Shown here: positions 1-13,300 of the stretch, in pieces
Position numbering within the stretch: the stretch's first letter is position 1
Layout of the letters: every line of letters begins with the position of its first letter
Source: Symbiodinium natans
Taxonomy: Eukaryota; Sar; Dinophyceae; Suessiales; Symbiodiniaceae
Direction: 5' to 3'
Length of the DNA stretch: 64,000 nt
Assembly (NCBI GenBank): GCA_905221605.1
Contig: CAJNDS010002442.1
Coordinates: 361,879-425,878, forward strand
Made by a program: the position numbers and the translations under genes
Notes under the pieces: model-generated
The model's database searches: none
What the model saw: only the letters and a program-made list of their open reading frames with translations
What the model was told of the DNA's origin: nothing

Positions 1-1049
1 GGTAGCTGGAGACTCTGTCCTTCTATGTTGCTGTTGTGCTCTGCCAATACGTAGACCGGAAAACTGTTGTGCTGCAGCTGCGCGCGTTCTGAGTCTTCCT
101 TCAGAACAGCTGGATCTTGACAACGTACAGGGGTGTGTGCGTGTGTGTGCATCGCCCAGACATGCCAAGACGTATCTGCAATCCCAAGACGTATCTGCAG
201 GGTTGGCAATGACAATGTCGTCTTGTTTGTCGCAGGTTGCTCAGATCCTCAGGCATCAGCATTTTCCGTTCGCCAGCAAATACTTGGTACTGGACACGGA
301 CGGCAAGCCGCCCAGCCAAAGACTGTCCGACCCTTGGCAGGATGAGCAACTCGCCACAGTCCTGTAGTACAAAACTGCTTCGATTACGGGCTCTGAACCG
401 CAGCGAGTGGCTGTGGCATTTGTTTCGGGTCTACGTCGGCTCATGGACAGTAGAATGGCTTAGATGGGGCCTATATGAGCTTCAAGATGCTTGAAGAAGG
501 TTTGAGAAAACTCACAGGTGCTTGTGCGACGATATCCGACCAGCTCCTAGTCTAGTCAACGCTTGACGCTGAGTGTTCATAGCTGATAGGATCGAGTTAG
601 GAGTATATTCGGATCTCTGTTACACGGCAAGTGAATGCACATTGACATGCGCCGCATCCCGCATTCCGCTCCAGGACAATGCGCAGAAGGTCGTCAACGC
701 AGGATTGCTTGACAGCTGGCTGGCGGTAGACTACTCCGAGCAGCAGCTTGGCAAACAGAAGAAGGAGTGTGTCAAGAAGATTCCAAACAGCTCAATGCAG
801 CTTTGACACATCTTCGGGTCTGAGGGACAGGGATGCATCTCGATTAAGGTACATCAAGAAGCTGAACGAGACGGCAAATTGGGATCCCTTCGAACATCCA
901 CCCCCCACTGGATTTCGGGACCCTCGCTTGCTGTAAGAATGGGGCTCATTTGGTCAGTTTCAGATATTTCAAGTGTTTCAAAGCGAAGCATGTCTCGTGG
1001 CAAAGATAATCCTTGTGTCTCACTTCCAAGGCCATGTGTTAGCTTGACA
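1..1049. other. no supportable gene
   Basis: Only short open frames without recognisable motifs are seen on either strand. A short GT-rich stretch lies near 132-150. The region leads into the minisatellite that starts near 1050. It may be intron or spacer of a neighbouring spliced gene, but nothing here proves that. Confidence 0.4.
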
Positions 1050-1775
1050 GGGGCCCAACCCAGACACTTGGAGTGCCCAACCCCAGAGTCTCCTGGAGTG
1101 CCCAACCCTAAACTCTCCCTGAAATGCCCAACCCAGAACCCAGACACTTGGAGCGCCCAACCCCAGAGTCTCCTTGGAGTGCCCAACCCCAGAGTCTCCT
1201 GGAGTGCCCAACCCCAGAAACTCAGTGCCCAACCCAGACTTGAACCCGAGTCCCTAGAGTGCCCAACCCCAGAGTCTCCCTGAAGTGCCCAACCGCACAA
1301 ACTTCCGAAGTGCCAAACCCAGACACTTGGAGTCCCGAGTGCCAATCCCGGAGTCTTCCTGCAGTGCCCAACCCCAGAAACTCCCAACCCAGACACTTGG
1401 AGTGCCCATTCCCAGAGTCTCCCTGAGTGCCCAACCCCAGAGTCTCCCTGGAGTGCCCCACTCCAGAACAGACTTTTTTTTTGAGGAGTGCCCAGCCCCA
1501 GAAACTCCCTGAAATGCCCAACCCAGACACCCAACCCCACATTTTGCCTGGACTGCCCAACCCCAGAAACTCGCTGGAGTGCCCAACCCAGACACTTGGA
1601 GTGCCCAACCCCAGAGTCTCCCAATCCAGACACTTGGAGCCCCGAAACTCCCAACCCAGACGCTTGGAGTGCCCAACCCTAGAGTCTCCCTGAATTGCCC
1701 AACCCAGAGACTCCCTGCAATGCCCAACCCAGAGACTCCTGGAGTGCCCAACCCCAGAGCCCTGGAGTGCTACAG
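1050..1775. repeat. GTGCCCAACCCC minisatellite
   Basis: About 725 bp are built from imperfect units around GAGTGCCCAACCCC, alternating with AGAGTCTCCCTG-like or AGACACTTG-like linkers. Unit length varies, mostly about 20 to 37 bp, so this is a degraded variable-length tandem array. It creates long spurious open frames on both strands, including a minus-strand one of over 260 codons rich in Trp, Gly and Leu. Those frames are by-products of the repeat, not genes. Confidence 0.93.
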
Positions 1776-1980
1776 TAAGGTGGGGATGTTCGAAGTAAAT
1801 AATTTTGATCCTCCAAGCTCCAGCTCGGGATGTGCCGTGTGCGCAGCTTTCTTTGTGGTTCGTGTGTTACAGCTCTTCTAAGTCGTCATCTTGCGCCGAT
1901 GAGTCATGCTGTGCAGATGCAGAGTCAGCTACGCTTTCTGTGACCTCCGTGCACCTATCTCTTTCCTTTGCCCAAACAAG

Positions 1981-2687
1981 CCGACAAAGGACCGACACAA
2001 GACGGTGTCTTACACGGAGTTCAACGAGGACTACGAGGAGAAGGACCTTCGCGCCAGCACCCTGCTAGACCAGCTTCATCTTGTGTAGAAAGCATCCTGC
2101 GAAACACGTTGAGGACAGCCCTACTCGACGGTGGGGGTGACGGTTTATCATGTTTAGGAAGAGCTCAGAGACTTCTTAGGCTGTTCTTGCAAAGGAGCGC
2201 CCGGCGCACTACTTCGCCATCGACAAGTGCAGCCATGGCGCCCCGGAGAACTTCAGATCTGGAAGACGGGGATACTACTTCAAGGGTTTCTGACAGCAGG
2301 ATCTTGCAGCCTTAGCCAGAGACTGAGGCCACCTGGTGGTTATGCAGATTGAGGTGATCTGGATGAGCTACCGGAAGTACTCTTGGGTAGCTGCAGGCAG
2401 CACGGGCAGGGCTCTTGGGCTTTAGCTGGTTGAGGGGTTCCTACGCAGGAAAAAACCTTAAGCTGTAGGCCCGAAACCTTCCAAAAGGCGCTTAGATTTC
2501 TGCCGCCACGAAGCCCAGGTGGTTGATGTCCCGCACCCTGACTGGCAGCTCTGCAGTCCCAATCTGGCCTTGTGCAGGCCTTGAGCTGATGAAGGACAAC
2601 CCCGGTCTGGTGCTGGTGCAGCCGGCCTACCCCGGCATAGAGTACCGACGCTTCCGTGCCCTGACACAGAACTTTGGGGGTCCCCAG
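1981..2687 (+). CDS. unrecognised spliced gene A, three exons
   Basis: Three plus-strand exons join in consistent phase: 1981-2082, 2195-2285 and 2578-2687. The first ends at a GT donor (2083) and the second starts after AAAG with a G. The second ends in phase 1 before GT, and the third completes that codon after GTGCAG. The third ends CAG before GTATTG. The joined peptide runs through RASTLLDQLHL, RPAHYFAIDKCSHGAPENF, RRGYYFKGLELMKDNPGLVL and PAYPGIEYRRFRALTQNFGG. I do not recognise a family. The ends of the gene were not found: the start at 1981 is only the first base after an AG, and downstream exons could not be chained with confidence. Later coding-like islands in the same direction (5.4-9.2 kb) may belong to the same gene or to others. 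Confidence 0.5.
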
Positions 2688-3883
2688 GTATTGCCCCTAA
2701 TCATTCCTTCATTCCCCGTTCGGAACCTCAGAGAAGTTGGGAGGGCTTCAGGGTTTTAGGAAGATCGGGCCTTCAGGGTTCGGGTTCAGGGAATTTAGGT
2801 GCAGGTCATATGATGGGGAAGGGCTTGTGCAGAGTACGAGGAGACAAGCCGACCACCAGGGAGATTCAGAAGAAGCACAAAACACTCGTCAACCCCAGAA
2901 TCGAGGCGCCCACATGCGCCCACATGCGACACGCACCATGCCTGGCCCATTTAGCCTTTGTGGGGTCGGTCTCGGTCTTGGCCAGGGACCGGCATCTCAA
3001 GAAGCTCCCAATTCTAAGGGCTTTTGGGGGCTTTTGGGGTGTTTTGGGGTGCATTTCGCAGCTGTCCCTCGGCAGGCAGAGGACACGACCTGCCGACATC
3101 CGTTTAGCAAACCTGGCTGGGTGAGCCATGGCCAAATTCAATGCGGTCAAAGCGGCCTCTTCTTCATCTCTAGTATTCTCTTTTGCTGTCTCGATGCAGC
3201 TTCTCGGATCCTCGTGCCCGGAAGGAGTCTGGTGAATCTGCAGCGCTACCACAGCGTGGGGCGGCGACTCTCGTCAGGCATTCAGGCATCCGGTTCGGAG
3301 CAGAATGCGAGTACTTAGCTAGCATAGCATTTTGGAAGCACTGAGTAGTACAATTGTACATGGAAGGTTTACATGGATATGCGGTCGGTGCAGAAGTTTA
3401 CTTTCTCTTCTTGGAGTGTACCGGGCTGTACTACATCAGGGTACGGAAGCGACCGCACAAGTTCTGAACGTCAGTGCCCCAGGGCTGAAGAGCTGAACCT
3501 CAGGCCAGAAGTATCGCGAGTATCGGTGTGGTGGCCAGCTGGTCAAGGGCAAGAAGTGTAAGGACTACGACTTCCTTCGAGGCGAGACTTGAGGGCTCAT
3601 GACTCATATGGGAGCTGATGCGACCATACATACGAGTCGTAAGCATATCACGCTTAAAATCGTATCAAGATTCAAAATTAGATAAAGGAGGCATGAACAA
3701 AACGGGCTTAGGTCTTGGGGCTTCTGGGAGGCTGCGGCGGCATGCGACTCTGGGAAAATGCCCTGGAGTGCGTGATCTGCAACCGTCCCTCCTTGCGCCC
3801 GGGGCCAAGACCTGGAGTTTGGGAATCAAAACCACTTTGTCGCAATGGGTTTAGCTGGGTTTCGGCCCGGGGAACCCTCAACT

Positions 3884-3937
3884 CTAAGCCCTAAACCCTA
3901 AACCCCAAACCCTAAACTTCCTAAACCCCAAACCCAG
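3884..3937. repeat. interstitial telomere-like heptamers (CCCTAAA)
   Basis: Several perfect and near-perfect CCCTAAA units lie in a row, with CCCCAAA and CTTCCTAAA variants, in an otherwise non-coding stretch. This is the C-rich strand of the plant/algal TTTAGGG telomere heptamer. The array is too short and too internal to be a chromosome end. Confidence 0.85.
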
Positions 3938-4077
3938 CACTTCCCAGGCCAGGCCCAGCTGACAGACTCGGACCGTGTCTGGGTACAGAAGGCGCGTGGC
4001 GTGGTGTGGGATCATTCGTAGCACCTTAAAGGGAAATGCATCATGATCATATGGGAAACCGCAAGAATATAGCATTT

Positions 4078-4428
4078 AATAGTGGTATTAGTGGTAGTAG
4101 TGGTTGTAGTGGTCGTAGTGGTAGTAGTGGCAGCGGTAGTAGTGGAGTAATAGTAATAGTAATAGTAATAGTAACAGTAATAGTAATAGTAACAGTAACA
4201 GTCATAGTAATAGTAATAGTAACAGTAATAGTAATAGTAATAGTAATAGTAATAGTAATAGTAGTAGTAATAGTAATAGTAATAGTAATAGTAATAGTAA
4301 TAGTAATAGTAATAGTAATAGTAATAGTAATAGTAATAGTAATAGTAATAGTAATAGTAATAGTAATAGTAATAGTAATAGTAAATAGTAGTAATCGTAT
4401 TAGTAATAGTAATAGTAAGTAGTAGTAA

Positions 4429-4463
<35 letters not shown>

Positions 4464-4727
4464 ATAGTAATAGTAATAGTAATAGTAATAGTACTAGTAA
4501 TAGTAATAGTAATAGTTAATAGTAATTGTAATAGTAATAGTAATAGTAATGGTAGAGGTTATAGTAATATTAATAGTAATAGCAATAGTAATAGTAATAG
4601 TAATCGTAATCGAAATCGTAATCGTAATAGTAATAGTAATAGTAATAGCAATAGCAATAGTAATAGTAATAGTAATAGTAATAGTAATAGTAATAGTAAT
4701 AGTAATAGTAATGGAAATAGTAGTAGG
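4078..4727. repeat. AGTGGT/AATAGT microsatellite, block 1
   Basis: The block starts as degenerate AGTGGT/AGTAGT triplet repeats (4078-4147), becomes long runs of the hexamer AATAGT with occasional AACAGT, AGTAGT, AATCGT and AATAGC variants, and ends near 4727. It gives spurious frames of Ile-Val, poly-Leu and Tyr-rich peptide, depending on frame and strand. Confidence 0.97.
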
Positions 4728-4852
4728 ACTTCATTCAGGGTAAGAGCTTGTGGAATCTGTGGGGATTTTGTGAATCCAGGGTGAAAGTGTGTTTTGCGGG
4801 TTGAGGGATTTTGGTGCTTCATTCAGCAAAATTCACGGGCCTGGGCGTAACC

Positions 4853-4853
<1 letters not shown>

Positions 4854-4888
<35 letters not shown>
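4854..4888. repeat. 35-nt C homopolymer between microsatellite blocks
   Basis: An uninterrupted run of about 35 C lies in the roughly 200-bp non-repetitive spacer (4728-4936) that separates the two AATAGT blocks. The complementary G strand could form a quadruplex and the C strand an i-motif. Homopolymer length is often unreliable in assemblies. Confidence 0.9.
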
Positions 4889-4889
<1 letters not shown>

Positions 4890-4936
4890 CGCCCCATGAG
4901 TAGCAGCCGTGTCTGCAAACTTCGCGGCCTGGGGGT

Positions 4937-5240
4937 AATAGTAAGAGTAAGAGTAAAAGGAAAAGTAAAAGTAAAAGTAAAAGTAAGAGTAAGAGTAAGA
5001 GTAAGAGTAACAATAATAGTAAGAGTAATAGTAATAGTAATGGTAATAGTAATAGTAATAGTAATAGTAATAGTAGTAGCAATAGTAATAGTAATAGCAA
5101 TAGCAATAGCAATAGCAATAGCAATAGTAATAGTAATAGTAATAGTAATAGTAATAGTAATAGTAATAGCAATAGTAATAGTAATAGCAATAGCAATAGT
5201 AATAGTAATAGTAATAGTAATAGTAATAGTCATGGTCATA
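4937..5240. repeat. AAGAGT to AATAGT microsatellite, block 2
   Basis: A graded hexamer array. It begins with AAGAGT/AAAAGT units, passes into AATAGT with AATAGC interspersed, and ends as CATAGT/CATGGT. The gradient of variants along the array suggests local expansions of successive point variants. Confidence 0.96.
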
Positions 5241-5379
5241 GTCATAGTCACAGTTATAGCACCAGTCTAAGCCACTGTCGTGCGAGGCACCCATCACTTG
5301 CTTCCGCTCGGATGTCGGGGACATGATCGATGGGATCAACCTGGTGGAGCTGCTCGGGCCTTTTTCCTGGTGACCTTAA

Positions 5380-8300
5380 TCCCCAAACCCTAGTCCCTAC
5401 CCCCAAGCCCTAACCCTTGAACCCTACACCCGAAAACGTAAACCCTATCGTGCTCTTTGTGGTGAGACGTGTTGTCTGCTCAGGAATGGCACGGTATTTC
5501 CAGTAACTGGCATGGATTTCACCCTGAAGATGGAGGAAGACGAAGACTCCGACACGTAGCTTCGTCGAAGTCCCGATGCTCGCAGCTCCGTGTCCAGAGT
5601 TTCAGTACAGATGAAGCCGGCAGAATTCACATAGTAGCGAGGAGGTGGTCCTGGCAGCGCAACTGATGCACATAACATAACATCTGTGGAGTAGCTGGGT
5701 TTTCAAGAGTTAGGACGTTCGGAGGCTGAAAGGTCCACACACCGAGCGGCGAAAGACTGGGTTGCAAAGTGGCCTTGGGGCCAGCACAACCGTCAACATG
5801 CGCCAAAAGCGCAAATGCAAACCACGGGCGCATCTGTTACCCTTCGGTACAGGATCTGGCTGTTGAGCTAAGTGGGGAAGCTGTTTTCCTACATTGAACA
5901 TCTCAGCTGCTGCACGTGGCTTCCAGTCAGGATGACAAGTGGAGAAATCCATGGCTGCGCATGAGTCACAACTACCCCTGTACTTCCCCTTGAAACTAGT
6001 GCTCGTCTGCACGTGCCAGTGCCGTCCGCTTCCTCTGCCATGGCTGGCGCGGCGGTCCGGCCCCAGGCACTTGTCCACAAAAAGTGTAACATAATTTCCA
6101 CGCAAGCGCCAGCGCGCCCCTTCTGAGGTGCTGCGCCAGGCGCCCTTCGAGGAAGCCTTGGATCCGCGAGCCTTTGTGCAGAGCTCTTGGCTTTACGGAC
6201 CTCCGCGTGGAGAGCCTCGGCTCGGAATAGGATTAGGGGTTTCGGATGTTGGGGTTTCAAGGGCGAATGGGGTTCAGACTTTAGGGAAGTTAAGCACTTC
6301 GAGGCCCGGAGCAAGATCCTTCCTGCGCTGGCGCAAAAGTCCGCGTGCAGCGGCCAAAACTCAGCGTCCACCCACAACCTCTCTACAGCCTCGGACAGCC
6401 ACTCAAGACCCAAAAAGCCCAAAAACCCCAAGGACAACTGAGACAACTCAAGAGCACGTTGCAAAGAGCCCCCGTTGGGGATCCGAGGAGCTCCATCCTT
6501 GGGCCTGGGATTTGTGGCGGGTGGCTCCGCAGCAAGGGCTTCTAGCGGTCTCTGACTGCTTTCTTGGCGATGCTCCCGCCTGGCCCAGTTTTGTTTTCTG
6601 TCGAGGTGTTGAGGGTTTGAGAATTGAGAAGTGAGGGTTCGTTTGGAAAGTCTGGCCTGAACGAGGCCAATGGCTCCGTTGACTGCAGCTTTCCGAAATC
6701 TCGCCAGGCGGCTTCAGCCCGAAACTCGCTGGGACTTTCGGACGTGGGACACTATGTCACCATGTGTGCATGTCAGCCTGCTGCACCCAAATATTTTGTT
6801 GGCCAGGGGCGCAAGATCTACGAGCCATGTGGCCCCATGCCGCGGAGCAACCTGCGACGCATCCTTGCCTTCTTCACAGGTGTGGGAAGCTGGTGCGTTG
6901 CTGGGATTTTGCTGGTCTCTTGTGTCTTTGAGTGATGTTGGAAGAATGCGTAGGTTATCTGAACCTCACCTTGGACATTGACACCCTCATGTTCCAGTTC
7001 CAGAGCCCGGGGGAGCAGTTGGCGCTGCGACCCACCGTGCAAGGCCAGTCTTTTTGCACCCGGAGTTGATGATTTTAACTGGAAAGCCTCGTGTATGTGA
7101 ACCGTGCTGCGCCTGACTACCTGTGTCCGCTCGCTGACTCCAGGACAGCCTTGCCGAGGGCCTTGGGACGTCCACGACTTCAACTTTCATGGAGGCAGAT
7201 TGTAGTTTCGTGCGATAAGAAAATGCACGGCTGATCTTTCTATCCCCCTCTAAACTAACCCCCCAACAAACTAAGCAACCCCGGATCAGAGGAGGTGGTA
7301 GAGAGCGGCCAACCTTTCGCGGCAACATTCCATTGTTTCGTGCTGTGTGTCTCATTCAGTCGATCGTGAGGATGGCATCAGTGAGATGCAGTGCTTTCCA
7401 ACTGCGTCGAACCATGAAATCAGAACATGAATGGTTCAGCTGTTGCTATACACGGTGTAGGTACGTTGATTCCAGGCACCTTCTCGCTCTTCGGAGGGTG
7501 CCACGGGGTGTGTGGAGACAAAAGCAGCCTTCAGGCTTCAGGGTTTCATGGTTTTGTGATGTATGTTTCCTTTATGGGCTACCACAAAGACACCCTAAAT
7601 ACTATGTACTGTATGATGGTCCAGTTGTTGGCAGGTGGCGTATGAGGACCCGTTCTATAGTTTGGGATCCAAACAAGGTACTGACCTCAACTTACAACGG
7701 CCTACAACTTGCCACATGTGCAGGATATCCACTGCGACTTGTACGGGCTGGAAGATACTTGTGCCTCAGCAAGCAATTGGGATGTTTGTTTTTGCCTTTG
7801 CAAGGTGTAAGAAGATCATCTCCCGGAGGGATCAGGGTTTAGGGTCGTTGCAAGGTTCCGGAGGGTTTAAGGTTTAAGTCTGCAGAGCCAACCTAGGCAT
7901 CAGTGGCTGATCTTGAACGCAACCTGCATCTCGGTCTTGCTTGAGTACACCCTTTGCTTCGGGGCCAGCCCCATCCCCTCAACCCTACATGAAGGCTCCT
8001 TTAAAAGCCCCCCGGGGCGGCCCCAAAGCCCGAGAATCTTAAAGCCCAAGGTGGGAACTCCACTGCGACGCTCGAGTTCCGGGTTTGGCCGCAGAGCGTC
8101 GATCTCCACATCATCCCCGAGGACGGCGCGTCGGTGCCTGGCTTCCAGGACGCGGGGTTTGGTTAGGGGTCCCCCTGTAAGGGTTATAGGGCAGTTTTAG
8201 GTTGGGTTTGCAGTGTTCTGCCAAGCAGGTTGGAGAACGCCGTGAGTGCTTGCAGTTGAACCCTCTGAAAGCTCCAAAACCCTTCAACCCACACCTGCAA

Positions 8301-9188
8301 GGAGGAACTGGGGCATGCCACATCCACAGTCATGGGTGGGCCGGGATACGGTGCTGCCGCGTATTGCCTGCGGTGTCAAGATGCGTCGCTCGGCTGTGCT
8401 GGCTGTGCTGGTCCTGCCAAGCACCTTGCTAGATGGGCTCTCATCATTCTCCTTTCAGGTGCCTTTGGAAACGATTGATCGCATCTGGTCCACGTGGTTG
8501 CTGCCCGTACCTGGCTGGCAAATGTAGTGTGGAGATTGGGGACGAGTCGCGGTCGCTGGTTGAGTCAATGGAAGCGCAAGGTTGGGCGAAGGGTTGTGTG
8601 GATCTGGTCCCAAACCGGCGTGCTCCGTCCCACTGAACGACTGGAACCTTGGCTGATATTAGAACACCCACTACCTCTCAGACTGCCAGAGCCGGCTTTT
8701 TCGGGAGACTTCCGAGGAATGCTGGATCGGTTCCGCGGCTGACTGTGCGGGATGCTGCTGAAGGGCCACTCTGGCCTGCGCTCTCGACAGGCCGGGTCGA
8801 GTTCCGAGTGCCCCCAATTTGCCAGTGTGCCAACGTGCGTCATCGGCAAGCTCCAGCTTCGGCAAGCTTCAGCGCTCCCGCACCAGGCAGCTTATTTCCG
8901 GGGAAGCGCCACATCTGGGGCGACGGGCAAGCTTGGAGGGTGGAGCTCAGCTCTCGCAACGAGAGCATCGTGCAAAATGACGGCTACGAGGCCCCGTGAT
9001 GTACATCGTTTATTACTGTGTATGTTTCTTGGTATTAGAGGAGAAGAATCCTCGTAAATGTCATGGGGTTGAGTCATTTAGGGTGTCATGGATGGGCCTG
9101 GCAGGTCATCTTGACGAACCCAACTGTCGAGAGCATCGACTTTCGGGTCATTTTTCACATCGCCGCCCCCAAGAAGATCACGGGCCCA
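5380..9188 (+). other. coding-like islands without a resolved gene model
   Basis: Several short plus-strand stretches read as ordinary protein and end at plausible splice borders, but I could not chain them. The clearest are 5490-5562 (FPVTGMDFTLKMEEDEDSDT), 6126-6215 (APFEEALDPRAFVQSSWLYG), 6750-6882 (CACQPAAPKYFVGQGRKIYE), 8098-8156 (VDLHIIPEDGASVPGFQDAG), 8905-8998 (GDGQAWRVELSSRNESIVQN) and 9105-9188 (VESIDFRVIFHIAAPKKITG). The last begins after GGCAG with a G and ends before a GT donor. CCCTAAA-type heptamers occur between them, for example near 5384-5430. These are probably exons of one or more spliced genes of unknown function, and the last may start gene B. Confidence 0.35.
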
Positions 9189-9490
9189 GTGCTTACTGAG
9201 TCAGCTTTGGCTCACAGCAGGTTGCCAAAGTTGCATCAGGGCTTCGTGGCATGTGCAGGTGTTGCTGCAGCGCTGCACAACGGTACCACGAAGCGACCTT
9301 CAGGACTTCATCTGCAGATCAGAGCTTTGGCTGTCAAATGAAGCAGTTGACACGCATGTACAAGTCATGACAAGAACATGCGCTACCAGCATCTGCATAC
9401 AATCTTTACATAGCAGTAGATGACCGTGACTAGTTCGCCCCCCCCCCAAATCAAGGCATATCCGACGATCCAGCTTAGCTCAAGAAGATT

Positions 9491-9509
9491 TGTGTGTGTG
9501 TGTGTGGGT
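9491..9509. repeat. short GT dinucleotide tract
   Basis: A run of about nine GT units. A weaker TG-rich stretch also occurs at 11117-11180. Both lie outside any exon I can support. Confidence 0.8.
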
Positions 9510-10342
9510 TGCGCATCAGTGTATCATGCGGAATGACTACTATGGAGCTGTGTGGCACAATCTCGGGATGCTGGGCATGTAGGCATTCTGCAAATCTCCC
9601 TGCACGTGCAATTGGATACTCCTCTAACGCACGCTCTGCAATGCTTCGTCCCTGGTGCTTGGACATTGATCGGGCAGCAGGGCGCATCATGCCAACACGA
9701 GCAGCGCAGAGTTTGTCCATGCATGCAGTGGGATGCTTGGCATTGTGAGCAGCGTGATGCAGCATTGGAGATGTTGGAGCATGACGTTCACAAGTTTTGC
9801 CGTGACGGTGACGGTGCTAATTTGGAAGCAGCATCAAGCACCCTGTCATTTGCGCACGCATGCTGCTGGCATGAAGTTTCGCATATCCGACGCATGGGCT
9901 TTGAACAGAAATTGCAGAATTATGTTTTAACCAGGTGAAGGACAACTTCCCAGAACACTGGCAAACATTGCTGAACAAAGTGTGTGCGTGTGGAGAGGGG
10001 GCGGGGGCACGTTCCGGGAACCAGTATGGGCTAAGGCAAGAACTGGCACGACAACGAGTGCTTCTGGGATCGCATCAGATATGACGGAGAGTGGTATTCA
10101 GCCGTGGCCGGCCACTGAGGGGAAGGGGCACGCGCCCCCTGAAAATTCTGCAGCCCTAAGCCACCGAAGCGCAGATCGCTGAGCCCGACTTTCGAAAAGC
10201 CGTGATCTCAGGTCCACGTGCGGGTCCCGCCTCGGAGCCGCTTGAAAGGTGAGCTCCTGGTGTCTTGGAGGGGATTGGCTCGAAGGGCTCATGTTGCAAA
10301 AGGATCCCCCGAAGCTCTCAAAGTACTCGTAGAAGAACCAAG

Positions 10343-13300
10343 GTGGCCTACCAGTTCTTCGGCAAGCTCCACACCGTCTCTCATGCGCAGCTCTGTCTGA
10401 TAGGCCGCAGTGGTTTCCGTCCCCTTTGTGGCCGGCACGATCCCCAAAACCCCCAATCCTTGAGAGGCTGGGTTGGATCAAATGGTCTCTGGGAAGAGGT
10501 TGGCCTGGGCACCGAGGGTGAATCCATCACCTTCGAGCCCAACCTGCTTCTTGCCCTGAGACAACGAGGGTTTCAGGACGTTTAGGGGGATGGGGATAAA
10601 GCAGCAAGGCAGCAGCGGCGAAACCTGGTCCTTGACACGCGGCCCTTCCTTGTTTGCAAGATGGATGAGCCCAAGTGCACATGTCAGAAGGACTGCTCAT
10701 GGTCAGCACCCTTTCTTCTCGGTTCTTCTCTTGCCACAGCGACAGCGCGGTAGTTGGCGCCAGTTGCCTATGTACTTCGTATGTTTGCATCCGAACTTCT
10801 TGGGTGCTGGAGGAAGTCAACGCGAGCGGAAGGCGGGCCAGGGACAGTTGAAGGCAGTGCTTTCGACCCATGCGCACACTACACGTGCTCGAAGATGGAG
10901 AGACAGTCTCGCACATTTCCGAGTGAGAGCGGTGGACACGCCAGGTTTGCGCAGCACCTGTGCCATGTTGACAAGGCAGAACTTCGGTGCTGTGCGGGGA
11001 GTGCACAGAAATGCGGTGCGAGTTTCAACTGTGGTCGGAAGATCAGCTGAGAAGATGCCTCTGTTTATCTCCGAGTTGATAGGGTAGCCAAAGTTTTAGT
11101 TGATGTCTTGGATGTGCCATTAGAATGTGTGCGTGTGTTCAGATGTGTTGTACGTATGTGTGTATGCATGTTTGTTTAGGCTTTGACACCTCCGGCAACA
11201 CTTCGTGTCACATGCAGTCAGGTGGATGGCTGCGTGGGAGATGTTAACGTCACTGGCTGGACGGAAAACCATGGCGGATCAGCTGCTTGCCTAGAAAGTC
11301 CCAAAGCACTCTCTCAACTGCTCTTGCAAGCGTCATCGCGTCGTTCCTTTCCTCAGGACTTCTTGACGGCAGTGGACCCTGGTGGGTCGTTCCAGTACTT
11401 GACGAACGTGACCGTCACACACACATCGAACGGACCCCGGCTAACGAATGCGACTTACACGGGAGTGACAGTCGATGGCGCCATCCGAGTGGAGCGGACC
11501 GTCTCCACCTGGGCGACGGAGGATTTCCCCCGCCACTTGCACTCCTTTCGCTACGAGGTCCTGAAGAATGTGACGTATCGGCGCCTGGCCTTCTACCTGC
11601 TGGGTGGGGATTGGTACAACAACGTCCTCAGCCCGAGCCTTGCCTTCGGAGATTCCAAAGGCTTGCAGCACCATGTCTCGAGCCTCGGATTTGAAATGAA
11701 GCATCTCCTTTGTGTGCCCTCCCTTTGTCTCCCTTTCTTACATCTTGCCATAGGAACATCTCAGCCTCGTTGGAGCAGTTCGAGTACTCGAAGGACTTGA
11801 AGAATGTGAAGTTCTGCCCGGCTCATAGACTTTGTGCAAGGCGGATGGGAGCGTCGGGAAAATCAGCATCACGTCCAAGACGCCCCGTCTGAACGAGGTC
11901 AGGAGCCACCTTGCTGGTTTGCCCTACTCACGCAGACTACTCAGGCAGGGGGCTTAAAGGGCCCCTTTTTTGGTGACGGCGCTTTCTTTCGGGATCCTGG
12001 ATTTAGAACAGTCTCTTCGGGTTGTTCTTTTTGCGCTGGAGGGCTTGGATGTTCTTTCATTTTTTTTGGCAACCTGCGGCTTATCAGAAGCTCTTCTCAA
12101 GCCTCTACCGAAGCCCCAAGCTCGAGACCCTTAAGAAGACCCAAGCTCCCGAATCCAGATTCAGGGGTCTACCGGAATTCATCAGGAGGAAGTAAAGCTC
12201 CCCCCCCTCAGTTTTGAGGCCGACCGCTACGCGCACCGCGGGCTGGTGGTGCGGCGCTGGCGCGGGCGGATGGGGGGAGAGGAGCTGCCCGAAGATCGAG
12301 GCAGGGGTTCAGGGTGGTTATTGCGAGTTTCAAATTAGGACTCCCTTTTTCGGAAGTCACTTTGAGAAAGGGGCCCAGTTGGTCGAACGTGCCCAGGTGG
12401 GGTTCTCAGGGTTGCAGGTTCAGGGCTCAAGGTGGGCCATGTCAGGTTTGGTGTTTGGGGCTTTTGAGGGTTTTCAGGCCTTCGGGTTGCAGGTGAAGGC
12501 TTCCAGGATTCGATCATTCAGCAGTGTCTTTTGCAGGAGCCTTGGGAGGGGAAGCGTGTTCATTTCCCGACCTTGTGGGCCTTACACCTTTCATCCCCAA
12601 GCCTGACGGGCGTGAAGGGCCCCCCCCCCCGCCCACCCACTAATCCCCTTGTCGGTGCCCCCTGCCAGGCTTCGCCTTTTCCGTCATCGGCTCCCGGCAG
12701 TGGGGCGAGGCCACGCCCACGCTGGGCCTGGAGCTGGGCCCGGGCAAGAAGAGCCTCGAGGCGCCGCCAGGTTCTCTTAGGAGAAGTGGAGGGCGCAGTT
12801 CTGTAAGTGATGGTGACCCTCGAACTCTACAACCGGGGCGACAGAATTGAAGAATTGAGGGAACTGCCCTAGCAGTCGGGTAGGTGAGCTTCAATATGAA
12901 TCGGAAATGATGATGATCATGATTGGGTTCTGAACTCTTGCGCGTCGAATCCAGACAGCACTTTGGAGCTCTGTCTGCAGGGAAGCCGGCACTTCTGGGT
13001 TGAAGGTTGGGAATGAAGGTTGCTGGGGGCCCCTGGGAGTTTGCGAGGTGAGAACCTCTACTTTGGGCGGCCGAGAGTCATGATTCCTGAGCCCCAAACC
13101 CTGAGGCCGGGGACGTGATCTCAGCAGATCTGGAGCTGCTCCTGTATCCCAAGACGGAAGAGGCACCTCGGAGTCGAGATACTGGAAATTTGCGGGGGAT
13201 TCAGACTATTCCGTTGAGGTCGCATGGAGCACATTCCTTAGGGCCTCGTCGTCGTTGGCAGGATGCTAAACTTTGCTAGGGCTTCGGTTCAGGTTCTCGA

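Noticed and set aside
854-1751. Long minus-strand frames rich in Trp, Gly and Leu, and Pro-rich plus-strand frames
   Set aside because: They are translations of the GTGCCCAACCCC minisatellite. Several frames on both strands stay open at once because the repeat lacks stop codons.
4036-5339. Frames encoding poly Ile-Val, poly-Leu, Thr-Ile and Tyr repeats
   Set aside because: All come from the AATAGT hexamer array read in different frames. No non-repeat protein part is attached.
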